The position numbers and the translations under genes are program-made. From the NCBI GenBank assembly GCA_026393475.1, contig JAPLAA010000051.1:1-43419 (forward strand): 43,419 bases of DNA, read 5' to 3'. Positions 15,670 through 23,353 of the stretch are shown piece by piece. Origin of the DNA: Actinomycetota bacterium. GTDB lineage: Bacteria > Actinomycetota > Acidimicrobiia > Acidimicrobiales > Ilumatobacteraceae. A model generated the notes under the pieces. The model had not been told where the DNA came from and ran no database searches. It worked only from the letters and a program-made list of their open reading frames with translations. Positions within the stretch are counted from its first letter, which is position 1. Each line of letters starts with the position of its first letter.

Positions 15670-16422
15670 GTGCGCGTGGACGAGGCACGGCTCCGGCGAC
15701 TGATCGACGACATCCGGACGGGGGCGACCTCCCCCGACGACGCGGTCGCGGAACTGCGGCGGCTGCCGTTCGCCGACGTCGGCGATGCCCTGGTCGACCA
15801 CCATCGCGCGCTGCGCCAGGGCCTGCCCGAGGCCATCTACGGCCCCGGCAAGTCGCCCGAGCAGTGCGTGCGCATCGTCACCGAACTGCTCGAGCACGAC
15901 GACGGGCCCGTGCTGCTCACGCGCACCACCGACGACCAGCGCAAGGCGGTGCTGGCCGAGCACCCCGAGGGCGTCGTCGGATCCGGGTGCGTCGCGTGGC
16001 GCCTGCCCGAGCCCTACCGGCCGTTCCGCGTGCTCGCGGTGAGCGCCGGCACGGCCGACGTCCCCGTGCTCGACGAGGCCGTGTTCACCCTGCGCGCCTA
16101 CGGCTTCGAGCCCGACCGGCTCACCGATGTCGGTGTCGCCGGCCTCCACCGCCTGCTCGCCCACCTCGACCGGGTCACCTCCGCCGACGCGATCGTGGTG
16201 GCGGCCGGGATGGAGGGCGCGCTCGCCAGCGTGATCGGCGGGCTCACGGCCGTACCGGTGGTCGCGGTGCCCACCAGCGTCGGGTACGGAGCCGGCCTCG
16301 AAGGCGTCACCGCCCTGCTCGCGATGCACGCCTCGTGTGCGAGCGGCGTCACCGTCGTCGGCATCGACAACGGCTTCGGTGCAGCCTGCGCGCTGGCTCG
16401 CATCCTCCGGGTGCCTGCGTGA
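15670..16422 (+). CDS. larB: LarB, pyridinium-3,5-bisthiocarboxylic acid mononucleotide pathway carboxylase
   Basis: About 250 aa. The start is probably the GTG at 15670, 7 nt after GGGGGACGGG; GTG at 15676 is the alternative. FADVGDALVDHHRALRQGLPEAIYGPGKSPEQ is the LarB N-terminus. The C-terminal PurE-like domain has VLAVSAGTADVPVLDEA, VVAAGMEGALASVIGGL and VPTSVGYGAGLEGVTALLAMHASCA. In the known pathway LarB carboxylates and hydrolyses nicotinic acid adenine dinucleotide, the first step toward the nickel-pincer nucleotide. Its stop overlaps the larC start (GTGA at 16419-16422), so the two are coupled. No larE or larA gene is visible in the window. Confidence 0.92.
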   Translation: MRVDEARLRRLIDDIRTGATSPDDAVAELRRLPFADVGDALVDHHRALRQGLPEAIYGPGKSPEQCVRIVTELLEHDDGPVLLTRTTDDQRKAVLAEHPEGVVGSGCVAWRLPEPYRPFRVLAVSAGTADVPVLDEAVFTLRAYGFEPDRLTDVGVAGLHRLLAHLDRVTSADAIVVAAGMEGALASVIGGLTAVPVVAVPTSVGYGAGLEGVTALLAMHASCASGVTVVGIDNGFGAACALARILRVPA

Positions 16423-17801
16423 CCGACGGCCCGGCGGCGCCGCGCACGGCCTGGTTCCACTGCTTCGCCGGCACCGCGGGCGACATGACCATGGGGGCGC
16501 TCGTGCACGCCGGCGCCGATCCGGTGGCCGTCGCGAGCATCGTCGGGGCGCTCGACGTGGACGGCTATCTGCTCACCTTCGAACCGGTGCTGCGGTGCGG
16601 CATCGCCGCGACCCACGCCCTCGTGGTGCTCGACGAGCACGGCCTCGCCCACGAGCACCATGGCCACTCGCACGATCACGCGCACGATCACAACCACGAT
16701 CACGACCACTCGCACGATCACGACCACTCGCACGATCACGATCACGACCACTCGCACGACCACTCGCACGACCACGGGCATCAGGGCCATCGCCCGTACC
16801 GGATGATCCGGGAGTTGTTGGAGGCCGCCGACGCGCTCCCGTCACGCGTGCGCGACCGGGCCCTGCGCACGTTCCGCCTGCTCGCCGAGGTCGAAGGACG
16901 TATGCATCGCATGGATCCCGACGACGTCGAGTTCCACGAGGTGGGAGCGGTCGACGCGATCGTCGACGTCGTCGGCGCCTGTGCCGCGCTCGAGGTGCTC
17001 GGCGTCGATCGCATCGTGTGCAGTCCCATCACCGTCGGTCAGGGACGGGTGCAGGCCGCCCACGGCGACCTGCCCAACCCGGCACCGGCCGTGCTCGACC
17101 TGCTCGCGCTGCGCCAGGCACCCAGTCGCGGCATCGCCGACCATCGCGAGCTGGCCACGCCCACCGGGGTGGCGCTGATGGTGGCGCTCGCCGACGAGTT
17201 CGGCCCGATGCCGGCGATGGCCGTCCACTCGGTCGGCTACGGCGCGGGCACCCGCGACATCCCCGGTCGACCCAACGTGGTGCAGGTCGTCATCGGTGAA
17301 CCCGTCGTGTCGAGCCCGGGACCCGGTCAGCCGGTCGAACTGCTCGAGTGCAACGTCGACGACGTCACCGGCGAGGTGGTCGCGCACGCGATCGCCCGCC
17401 TGCTCGCGGCCGGCGCCCACGACGCGTGGGCCACCCCGATCGTGATGAAGAAGGGCCGGCCGGCGTTCACCGTGCACGCCCTGTGCGACGCCTCACGCGT
17501 CGATGCGATCCGCACGGTCATGGTCGACGAGACCGGCACGCTCGGCGTGCGCGGCTCGTCGATGCACCGGTGGCCGCAACAGCGCACCGAGGGCGCCGTC
17601 AGCATCGACGGTCACACGGTGCGGGTGAAGCTGGCCGCCGGTCGGGTGAAGGTCGAGCACGACGACGCCGCTGCCGCCGCAGCCGCGCTCGGCCTGCCGC
17701 TGCGCTCGGTGATGGACCGGGCGGTCGCCCTCGCGGGCGATCAGCCCACGACGACCCGGCCCGACACGACTCAGCCCAGCGCGTCGTCGACGAACGCCTG
17801 A
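16419..17801 (+). CDS. larC: LarC, CTP-dependent nickel insertase with a His-rich loop
   Basis: 460 aa, LarC1 and LarC2 regions fused in one frame; in Lactiplantibacillus they are joined by a frameshift. The N-terminus AWFHCFAGTAGDMTMGALVHAGAD is typical. A His/Asp-rich segment (residues 78-124, 16650-16790) has 24 His in 47 residues and should bind or store nickel. Then VEFHEVGAVDAIVDVVG, ATPTGVALM and YGAGTRDIPGRPNVVQ complete LarC1. LLECNVDDVTGEVVAHA and WATPIVMKKGRPAFTVHAL mark LarC2. The enzyme installs Ni into the pincer cofactor, consuming CTP. Translationally coupled to larB. Its 3' end overlaps the convergent TlpA-like gene by 31 bp. Confidence 0.94.
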   Translation: MTDGPAAPRTAWFHCFAGTAGDMTMGALVHAGADPVAVASIVGALDVDGYLLTFEPVLRCGIAATHALVVLDEHGLAHEHHGHSHDHAHDHNHDHDHSHDHDHSHDHDHDHSHDHSHDHGHQGHRPYRMIRELLEAADALPSRVRDRALRTFRLLAEVEGRMHRMDPDDVEFHEVGAVDAIVDVVGACAALEVLGVDRIVCSPITVGQGRVQAAHGDLPNPAPAVLDLLALRQAPSRGIADHRELATPTGVALMVALADEFGPMPAMAVHSVGYGAGTRDIPGRPNVVQVVIGEPVVSSPGPGQPVELLECNVDDVTGEVVAHAIARLLAAGAHDAWATPIVMKKGRPAFTVHALCDASRVDAIRTVMVDETGTLGVRGSSMHRWPQQRTEGAVSIDGHTVRVKLAAGRVKVEHDDAAAAAAALGLPLRSVMDRAVALAGDQPTTTRPDTTQPSASSTNA

Positions 17802-18574
17802 ATCCCGTCCTGGCCGAGCTCGCCCGACGCCCGGCCGAGCACCGTGCCGTCGGTCCCGATGATCACGCTGAACGGGAAGCCGGACACACCGAACGCGATG
17901 GCCGCCTCGTTGTCCTGGCTGTCGGCGATGACCGGCCAGGTCCAGCCCATGTTCGGGATCCACTCCGAGGGCGGGAAGTTGTCGCGGTCGGGCGCGACCG
18001 CCGTGGTGACCGCGATCACCTGCAGACCATCGGGCACGCCGCCGGCGTCGCGCCAGGCGAGCAGCTCGGGGATCTCCCGGTTGCAGTGAGGGCACCAGTG
18101 GGCGAGGAACACCAGCATCACCGGGCCCTTCGACGGGTCGACCGTGACCGGCGTGCCGTCGAACGCGAACCCCGACAGCGTCGGCGCGGGCGTGCCGACC
18201 GCAGGGTCGTCGCCGTCGGGCTTCTCGACCAGCGGCGTGCCGCCGATCGTGACGGGCCACACCTCGGCCACCTGGCCACCGTCTGCTGCCGTCGTGTCGG
18301 GCGAGGCGGTGCCCTCGGTGCCATCGGTGCCGGTGTCGCCGCCGGCCGTGGTGCCGGAACCATCCTCGGCGGCGGGCACGGTGCTGCCGACCGTGAGCTC
18401 CTCGTCGTCACCCGAGCTCAGGATCGCGAATCCGCCCGCGAGGAGGACGACCGCGGCGATGCCCACCCACAGCCACAGCAGCTTGGGCTTCGAGCCGGCG
18501 TCGCCGGCCGGGGGTACGTCAGACGTCGATCGAGTCGTCGGCTGGGAAGTGGGCCGATTCGGTTTGTTCGCCAT
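17771..18574 (-). CDS. TlpA-like membrane-anchored thioredoxin
   Basis: 267 aa. An N-terminal cytoplasmic tail is followed by one membrane helix (LLWLWVGIAAVVLLAGGFAI, about 31-50) and a Gly/Thr/Asp-rich linker. The extracytoplasmic redox domain has the active site FLAHWCPHCNREIPELLAW and cis-Pro segment FGVSGFPFSVIIGTDG. It likely reduces or oxidises envelope thiols. Its ATG has GGAGG 7 nt upstream, inside the end of the DsbB-like gene; the two genes overlap by 56 bp. Pairing with DsbB suggests it acts as the oxidase partner (DsbA role) rather than a reductase, which is an inference. Confidence 0.88.
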   Translation of the reverse strand: MANKPNRPTSQPTTRSTSDVPPAGDAGSKPKLLWLWVGIAAVVLLAGGFAILSSGDDEELTVGSTVPAAEDGSGTTAGGDTGTDGTEGTASPDTTAADGGQVAEVWPVTIGGTPLVEKPDGDDPAVGTPAPTLSGFAFDGTPVTVDPSKGPVMLVFLAHWCPHCNREIPELLAWRDAGGVPDGLQVIAVTTAVAPDRDNFPPSEWIPNMGWTWPVIADSQDNEAAIAFGVSGFPFSVIIGTDGTVLGRASGELGQDGIQAFVDDALG

Positions 18575-19115
18575 GAGGGTCCTCCATGTGACCGTCGTCG
18601 GGGGTGAGCAGCATCAACGCGAGGATCGCGGCGAAACCGCAGAGGGCGGAGAACGACAACGTCACGAAGCCGAACTCCCGGTACCAGATCGCCGTGCAGG
18701 GAATCGAGATGTCGCACGCGCTGGTCTCGAGCTGGGGGAACCACTCGAGCAGGTAGTGGTAGATCGACACCAGCATGCCGATGCCGGCGAGCGGCACCAC
18801 GTACCAGCGCACCTTGGGGTCGCGGCGCAGCGCGCCGACGAGCAGCACGACCGCCGAGCTGTACATGAAGATGCGTTGGTACCAGCAGAGCTTGCACGGT
18901 GTGAACTTCTCGACCTCGCTGAACCACAGGCTGCCGGCCATGGCCGTGGCGGCCACCGCGAACGCCAACCAGCGCGAGGCGTGGCCGAGTTGGGCGAGCA
19001 CGGGCCGACCTGCCGGCACGATCCGCAGCACCACGATCGCCACGGCACCCGCGCCGGCGATGAGCGCGAGCAGCGAGAAGAAGCGCTCGATGGCGGACAG
19101 CGACATGGCCGACAT
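18519..19115 (-). CDS. DsbB-family disulfide bond formation protein
   Basis: About 198 aa from the ATG at 19115 (MSAMSLSAIERFFSLL); a longer frame to 19238 adds an unlikely leader. Helices are interrupted by the first redox pair CKLCWYQR (Cys74, Cys77). A second pair lies in the next outer loop (SACDISIPCTAIW). This is the DsbB/BdbC pattern, passing electrons from the thiol oxidase to quinone. The acidic tail after the last helix (TPDDGHMEDPHGEQTE) overlaps the next gene's start. Forms a two-gene unit with the TlpA-like thioredoxin. Confidence 0.9.
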   Translation of the reverse strand: MSAMSLSAIERFFSLLALIAGAGAVAIVVLRIVPAGRPVLAQLGHASRWLAFAVAATAMAGSLWFSEVEKFTPCKLCWYQRIFMYSSAVVLLVGALRRDPKVRWYVVPLAGIGMLVSIYHYLLEWFPQLETSACDISIPCTAIWYREFGFVTLSFSALCGFAAILALMLLTPDDGHMEDPHGEQTESAHFPADDSIDV

Positions 19116-19246
19116 TCTGCCGCCACCGGTCCTGGAAACGAGCGCGCCCCCACCCGCCTGCCACCCGCCTGCCACAGCACGGCCACCGGACGGCCACCGG
19201 GCAGGGACGGCGGAAGGGCGTAGTGGCGCGCGGGTCACGCACTGGC

Positions 19247-20101
19247 ATGATGCACGACGTGATCCCGGTCGTCGTCGATGCCAGCTCCCTGCACGACCTG
19301 CAGCTCGCCAACCCCGGACCGGGCGGTGTGGTGCTGGCCGACGTGCGTTGGTACCTCGACGGCCGCGACGGCCGCGCTGCGTACGAGGCCGGCCACCTGC
19401 CCGGCGCCGTGTGGGTCGACCTCCACCACCAACTCGCGGCGCTCGACGCGCCGGCCACCGAAGGTCGCCATCCGTTCCCCTCCCCCGAACACTTCGCTTC
19501 GGCGATGGGCGAGCTCGGCATCGGCGACCACACGATCGTCGTGGCCTACGACGACACCGGCGGGCTCACCGCCGGTCGCCTCGTCGTCATGCTGCGCATG
19601 CTCGGCCGCGAGGCCACCCTGCTCGACGGCGGCCTCAACGCGTGGACCGGCGAGGTCCACCAGGGGTGGGTCGCACCCGAGCCCACCAGCTTCACGGCAG
19701 CACCCTGGCCCGGCGACCGGCTGGCGTCGGCCGACGACACCGCTGCGCTCGCCGTCGGCGACGGCGTGGTCATGGACGCCCGTGCCCGCGACCGGTTCAC
19801 CGGCGAGGTCACCCAGATCGACCCGCTGCCCGGTCATGTCCCGGGTGCGGTGAACGCGCCATGGGCGGCGGTGCTCGGACCCGACGGTCGTGTGCGGTCG
19901 ATCGACGAGCTGCGCGCCCACTACGAATCGCTCGGCGTGCGCGACGACGTGGCCACGGTGGCCTACTGCGGTTCGGGCGTCAGCGCCTGCATGAACATCG
20001 TGGCGATGGAGCACGCCGGCTTCACGCCGCCGCGGCTGTACGTGGCGAGCTGGTCGGGCTGGTCGGCCGACCCGCAGCGTCCCGGCGAGCTGGGCGGATG
20101 A
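19247..20101 (+). CDS. Thiosulfate/3-mercaptopyruvate sulfurtransferase (double rhodanese)
   Basis: 284 aa from the ATG at 19247 (19250 is equally possible). The first rhodanese domain has LADVRWYLDGRDGRAAYEAGHLPGAVWVDLH and lacks an active Cys (YDDTGG at the loop). The second has MDARARDRFTGE, PGHVPGAVNAPW and the active loop AYCGSGVSACMN with the catalytic Cys. CGSGVSA favours thiosulfate over mercaptopyruvate (CGxGxT), but specificity is not certain. Its stop overlaps the ATG of the next gene (ATGA at 20098-20101), tying it to an ABC exporter operon. The intergenic region before it contains two pairs of 11-bp tandem repeats (19150-19171, 19180-19201). Confidence 0.92.
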   Translation: MMHDVIPVVVDASSLHDLQLANPGPGGVVLADVRWYLDGRDGRAAYEAGHLPGAVWVDLHHQLAALDAPATEGRHPFPSPEHFASAMGELGIGDHTIVVAYDDTGGLTAGRLVVMLRMLGREATLLDGGLNAWTGEVHQGWVAPEPTSFTAAPWPGDRLASADDTAALAVGDGVVMDARARDRFTGEVTQIDPLPGHVPGAVNAPWAAVLGPDGRVRSIDELRAHYESLGVRDDVATVAYCGSGVSACMNIVAMEHAGFTPPRLYVASWSGWSADPQRPGELGG

Positions 20102-21792
20102 CGGTGCTCGACACCCCGGCAGCCCCGGCGCCGTCGCCGGAACCGGCGAGCACCGGCACGGCGGCCATGCATGCGCTGCGGGCCACCCGCAAGCGGCACC
20201 GCCTCGGCGACATGGAGTGGTTCGACGCCGCGTACAAGGTGTACGTCGTCGGCCTGTTCGGCGGCATCGTCCTGCTCTGGCTGAGCGACCTGGTCGGCGA
20301 CGCCGAGCTCAGCGCCGCACAGGCCGCGAACGTCGCCGAGCACGGCCCGGCCGTGCTCGGGATGGTCGCCGTCCTCGCGTTCGTGGCCGGTCTGCGCAGC
20401 GGCGCCCAGGGCGGACCGCTCGCGCTCGAGGCCGCCGACGTCACCCACGTGATGCTCGCCCCGGTGCCGCGCCGTGCCGCGCTGATCCGCCCGACGGTGC
20501 AACGGTTGCGCAGCGCCGCGTTCGCCGGCGCCGGCATCGCCGCCTGCCTCGCCCAGCTCGCCGGACGTCGCCTGCCCGGTACCCCGATCGCCTGGTTCGT
20601 CGCCGGCGGCCTGTTCGGACTCAACGCGGCCCTGCTGTGGGTGGGCGCCGCACTCGTGGCCCATGCACTCCGCATCCCGCTGCTGCTCACCACGCTCGTC
20701 GGCATCGTCGGTGTCGGGTGGCAGGCGGCGGCGATCGCCACCGACCTCCCGGGGCCCGGCGACCTCGACGGCAGCCTCGGCCTCTGGGGCTGGCGCCAGG
20801 AGGGCCTCGACGTGCTCGCGCTCGTGTTCACGGTGGCGCTCGTCGTCGCCGGCGTGATGCTCGTCTCGCGCACCTCGCTCGAGGCGTTGGCACGACGCAG
20901 CAGCCTGGTCGCGCAGTTGCGGTTCGCCGTCACGATGCAGGATCTGCGCACGGTCATCCTGCTGCGCCGCCAACTCTCCTACGAGCACACCCGTCGCACG
21001 CCGTGGATCCGGCTCGCCGCAGCCGAGCGTGGCCCGGCGGTGTGGCGGCGAGGGTGGTACAGCCTGCTGCGCCTGCCCACCGGTCGCCTGCTGCGCATGC
21101 TCGCGCTCACGCTCGGCGCCGCCGGGTGCCAGGTGGCGGTCATCCACGGCACGGCGCCGGCGCTGTTCGGCACGCTCGTGTGCACCTTCGTGCTCGGCCT
21201 CGAGGTGATGGAGCCGCTCTCGCAGGAGGTCGACCAGCCCGACCGCACCGACAGCTTCCCCATCGAGCGCGGCGAGCTGATGGTGCGCCACCTGGCTGCG
21301 CCCGCGGTCGCGCTGGTGCCGTTCACGCTGGTGGGCGCCGGAGCCGCCGTGTTGTTCGACGCCCTCGCCACCGACGGCGATCGGGTCGCGGCCGCGGTGC
21401 CGGTGTCGATCCTGCTCGCGATCGCAGCCGTGTACGCCGGCGCATCGGGCGCTGCGTTGAGCATCGTGCGCGACGCCCCCGACCCGATGTCGAGCACCAA
21501 CCAAGAGGTGTACCTGCCGCCCGAGATGGCCGGCTTCACCACCGTCATCCGCACGATCATCCCGCTGGTCATCAGTGCAGCCGGGGCCGTCATGGCGCTC
21601 GGCGTGCGTTCCGCGCTCGACAACGACACGAGCGACCCGCTCTCGAACGCCGTGCGCGGCTGCGTCGCGATCGTACTCCTGACCGTCGTGACCGCGGTGT
21701 GGGTGAAGTACCGCGATCGGGCCCGACGCAAGATCCGCGCGTTCATGGCCGAAGGCCGCGACTACACACAGCAACAACGGAGCGCTCGATGA
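20098..21792 (+). CDS. ABC-2-type transporter permease
   Basis: 564 aa with about ten or more hydrophobic helices, for example VYVVGLFGGIVLLWLSDLVG near the start and TVIRTIIPLVISAAGAVMALGV near the end. The region VTHVMLAPVPRRAALIRPTVQRL resembles the cytoplasmic segment of large actinobacterial ABC-2 permeases. A conserved-looking loop TNQEVYLPPEMAG lies before the last helices. It has no nucleotide-binding site and is followed by a coupled ATPase gene (ATGA at 21789-21792). It should form the membrane half of an exporter; the substrate is unknown. Confidence 0.8.
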   Translation: MTVLDTPAAPAPSPEPASTGTAAMHALRATRKRHRLGDMEWFDAAYKVYVVGLFGGIVLLWLSDLVGDAELSAAQAANVAEHGPAVLGMVAVLAFVAGLRSGAQGGPLALEAADVTHVMLAPVPRRAALIRPTVQRLRSAAFAGAGIAACLAQLAGRRLPGTPIAWFVAGGLFGLNAALLWVGAALVAHALRIPLLLTTLVGIVGVGWQAAAIATDLPGPGDLDGSLGLWGWRQEGLDVLALVFTVALVVAGVMLVSRTSLEALARRSSLVAQLRFAVTMQDLRTVILLRRQLSYEHTRRTPWIRLAAAERGPAVWRRGWYSLLRLPTGRLLRMLALTLGAAGCQVAVIHGTAPALFGTLVCTFVLGLEVMEPLSQEVDQPDRTDSFPIERGELMVRHLAAPAVALVPFTLVGAGAAVLFDALATDGDRVAAAVPVSILLAIAAVYAGASGAALSIVRDAPDPMSSTNQEVYLPPEMAGFTTVIRTIIPLVISAAGAVMALGVRSALDNDTSDPLSNAVRGCVAIVLLTVVTAVWVKYRDRARRKIRAFMAEGRDYTQQQRSAR

Positions 21793-22493
21793 TCGCCTCA
21801 GCAACACCCGCCCTCACCGTGCGCGGGCTCACCAAGTCGTACGGCGTCACCGAGGACGACCGCCCGGCACTCGCCCCGCTCGACCTCGAGGTGCCCAGCG
21901 GCCAGCTCGTCGCGCTGGTCGGTCACAACGGCAGCGGCAAGACCACCTTCATGCGCATGCTCGCGGGGTTGCTCGATCCCACGGGTGGCACGGTCGAGGT
22001 GCACGGCCAGCCGCGCGGCTCGATCGAGGCGCGCGCCGAGCTCTCCTACCTCGCCGACCAGCCCACGTTCTACGACGACCTCTCGCTGCGCGAGCACCTC
22101 GAATTCGTCGCCCGCATGCACGGCGTGAGCGATTGGACCGGCACGGCCGAACAGCTCGTCGGCGCGCTCGGGCTCACCGACCGCTTCGACCAGCTGCCCA
22201 CCACGTTCAGCCGCGGCCTGCGTCAGAAGGCGGCGATCGCGATCGCGTTCGTCCGGCCGTTCACGCTGCTGCTCGTCGACGAGCCCTTCGTCGGTCTCGA
22301 CGAGGCCGGCAAGAAGGCGCTGCTCGGCCTGTTCGACGAGGCCCACGCACGGGGCGCTGCGCTCGTGGTGGCCACGCACGAGCTGGGCTTCGTCACGCGT
22401 GCCGATCGCCTGATCGCCCTCTCCGACGGCGAGGTGCGCTACGACGGCGCCCCGGGCGACACCGACGTGCACGCCCTCGTCTTCCACGCCTGA
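21789..22493 (+). CDS. ABC transporter ATP-binding protein
   Basis: 234 aa. Walker A GHNGSGKTT, signature FSRGLRQK (a variant of LSGGQ used by ABC-2 exporters), Walker B LLLVDEPFVGLD and the switch His in VVATHELGF are all present. It is a single nucleotide-binding domain that would dimerise under the permease encoded just upstream. The start codon overlaps the permease stop, so the rhodanese, permease and ATPase genes form one operon with two four-base overlaps. A 12-bp tandem repeat array begins one base past its stop. Confidence 0.94.
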   Translation: MIASATPALTVRGLTKSYGVTEDDRPALAPLDLEVPSGQLVALVGHNGSGKTTFMRMLAGLLDPTGGTVEVHGQPRGSIEARAELSYLADQPTFYDDLSLREHLEFVARMHGVSDWTGTAEQLVGALGLTDRFDQLPTTFSRGLRQKAAIAIAFVRPFTLLLVDEPFVGLDEAGKKALLGLFDEAHARGAALVVATHELGFVTRADRLIALSDGEVRYDGAPGDTDVHALVFHA

Positions 22494-22494
22494 C

Positions 22495-22542
22495 TCCAGG
22501 CTCGATTCCAGGCTCGATTCCGGGCTCGATTCCGGGCTCGAT
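22495..22542. repeat. 12-bp tandem repeat, four units
   Basis: TCCAGGCTCGAT occurs twice, then TCCGGGCTCGAT twice (22495-22542). The array starts one base after the ABC ATPase stop (22491-22493). The two variant pairs suggest expansion by repeated unit doubling. Confidence 0.95.
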
Positions 22543-22654
22543 CGACGGGCCCGATCCGTCGGCGGATCACCCCTCGCGTCCACCTTCCGTTCACCGCAAC
22601 GTCACGCTGCGGACGCGCCCGACCGCACAGGGCGAATCGCCTTGACGATTGCGT

Positions 22655-22660
22655 TAGCAT
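22655..22660 (+). promoter_or_regulatory. -10-like box TAGCAT for the DUF2510 gene
   Basis: TAGCAT lies 8 nt before the ATG at 22669. It supports that start over the ATG at 22663, which would be only 2 nt away. No Shine-Dalgarno sequence is present. Confidence 0.45.
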
Positions 22661-22668
22661 CCATGCCC

Positions 22669-23214
22669 ATGCAGGAGTTCACCACCGTCAGTTCGTCCTC
22701 GTACGACCCCGCGGCACTCGCGACCAAGCTCACCGAGAAGTCGGCAGACGGTTGGTCGGTGGTGAGCATCGTCTCCACCGGCGGCGACGTCACCGCGTTC
22801 CTCAGCCGTGAGAGCACCGGCGCCGCCTCGTCGTCGGCCGCTTCGTCGACCGCTTCGTCGACCACGCTCGACAGCGGTTCGGTCGCCGTCACCGCTGCGC
22901 CCGCCGCCGTCGTCGAGCCCGAGCCGGCACCCGCCGCCGAGCCGGCCGTGGCCGAGCCCGCCGGGTGGGCCGTCGCACCCGACCCGGCGCCCGCCGCCGT
23001 CGTCGATCCGGTGCCCGCCTCCACCTACACCCCGGCCGCCACCACCGCGTACACCCCGGCACCCGCCGCTGCAGCAGCAGCAACGCCGGCGGTGCCCGCC
23101 GGCTGGTACGCCGACCCCGCCGGCCGCTTCGAGCTGCGCTACTGGGACGGCGGCACCTGGACCGAGCACGTCTCGCGCGCCGGCCAGCAGTACACCGACC
23201 CGCCGGTCGCCTGA
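22669..23214 (+). CDS. DUF2510-domain protein with Ala/Pro-rich linker
   Basis: 181 aa from the ATG at 22669 (MQEFTTVSS); 22663 is the other choice. The first 50 or so residues (QEFTTVSSSSYDPAALATKLTEK, DGWSVVSIVSTGGDVTAFLSRE) look like a small alpha/beta domain of the DUF4177 type. An Ala/Pro/Val-rich low-complexity linker follows. The C-terminus has VPAGWYADPAGRFELRYWDGGTWTEHVS, a DUF2510 motif found in many actinobacterial membrane-associated proteins. Function is unknown; the motif is often a protein-interaction or regulatory module. There is no membrane helix here, so it is probably cytosolic. Confidence 0.8.
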   Translation: MQEFTTVSSSSYDPAALATKLTEKSADGWSVVSIVSTGGDVTAFLSRESTGAASSSAASSTASSTTLDSGSVAVTAAPAAVVEPEPAPAAEPAVAEPAGWAVAPDPAPAAVVDPVPASTYTPAATTAYTPAPAAAAAATPAVPAGWYADPAGRFELRYWDGGTWTEHVSRAGQQYTDPPVA

Positions 23215-23225
23215 GCCACAGCGCC

Positions 23226-23273
23226 CCACACGCCGGCCATTCGGCGGACACACGCCGGCCCGCCTGCGTGTGG
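23226..23273. terminator. Hairpin with internal direct repeat after the DUF2510 gene
   Basis: CCACACGC (23226-23233) can pair with GCGTGTGG (23266-23273). A 12-bp direct repeat CACACGCCGGCC occurs at 23227-23238 and 23249-23260, so two alternative stems are possible. It lies just after the stop at 23214. Confidence 0.5.
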
Positions 23274-23339
23274 CGGCTGACACGTCACTCGGGACCTTCG
23301 GCCCGATCGTGCTGCAAGGGCCCTGAACCCGCCGCCCGC

Positions 23340-23345
23340 TACGGT
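23340..23345 (+). promoter_or_regulatory. -10-like box TACGGT for the MBL-Rieske gene
   Basis: TACGGT is followed by 8 nt and the GTG start at 23354, with no Shine-Dalgarno sequence. Confidence 0.5.
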
Positions 23346-23353
23346 CGATCCCC

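Noticed and set aside
16098..16790. Minus-strand frame coding Val-rich repeats
   Set aside because: It is the antisense reading of the His-rich tract of larC; the LarC protein is clearly the real product.
19963..21807. 614-codon minus-strand frame opposite the ABC permease
   Set aside because: The product is Arg/Glu/Gln/His-rich with no domain. The plus-strand permease is coupled at both ends by ATGA overlaps.
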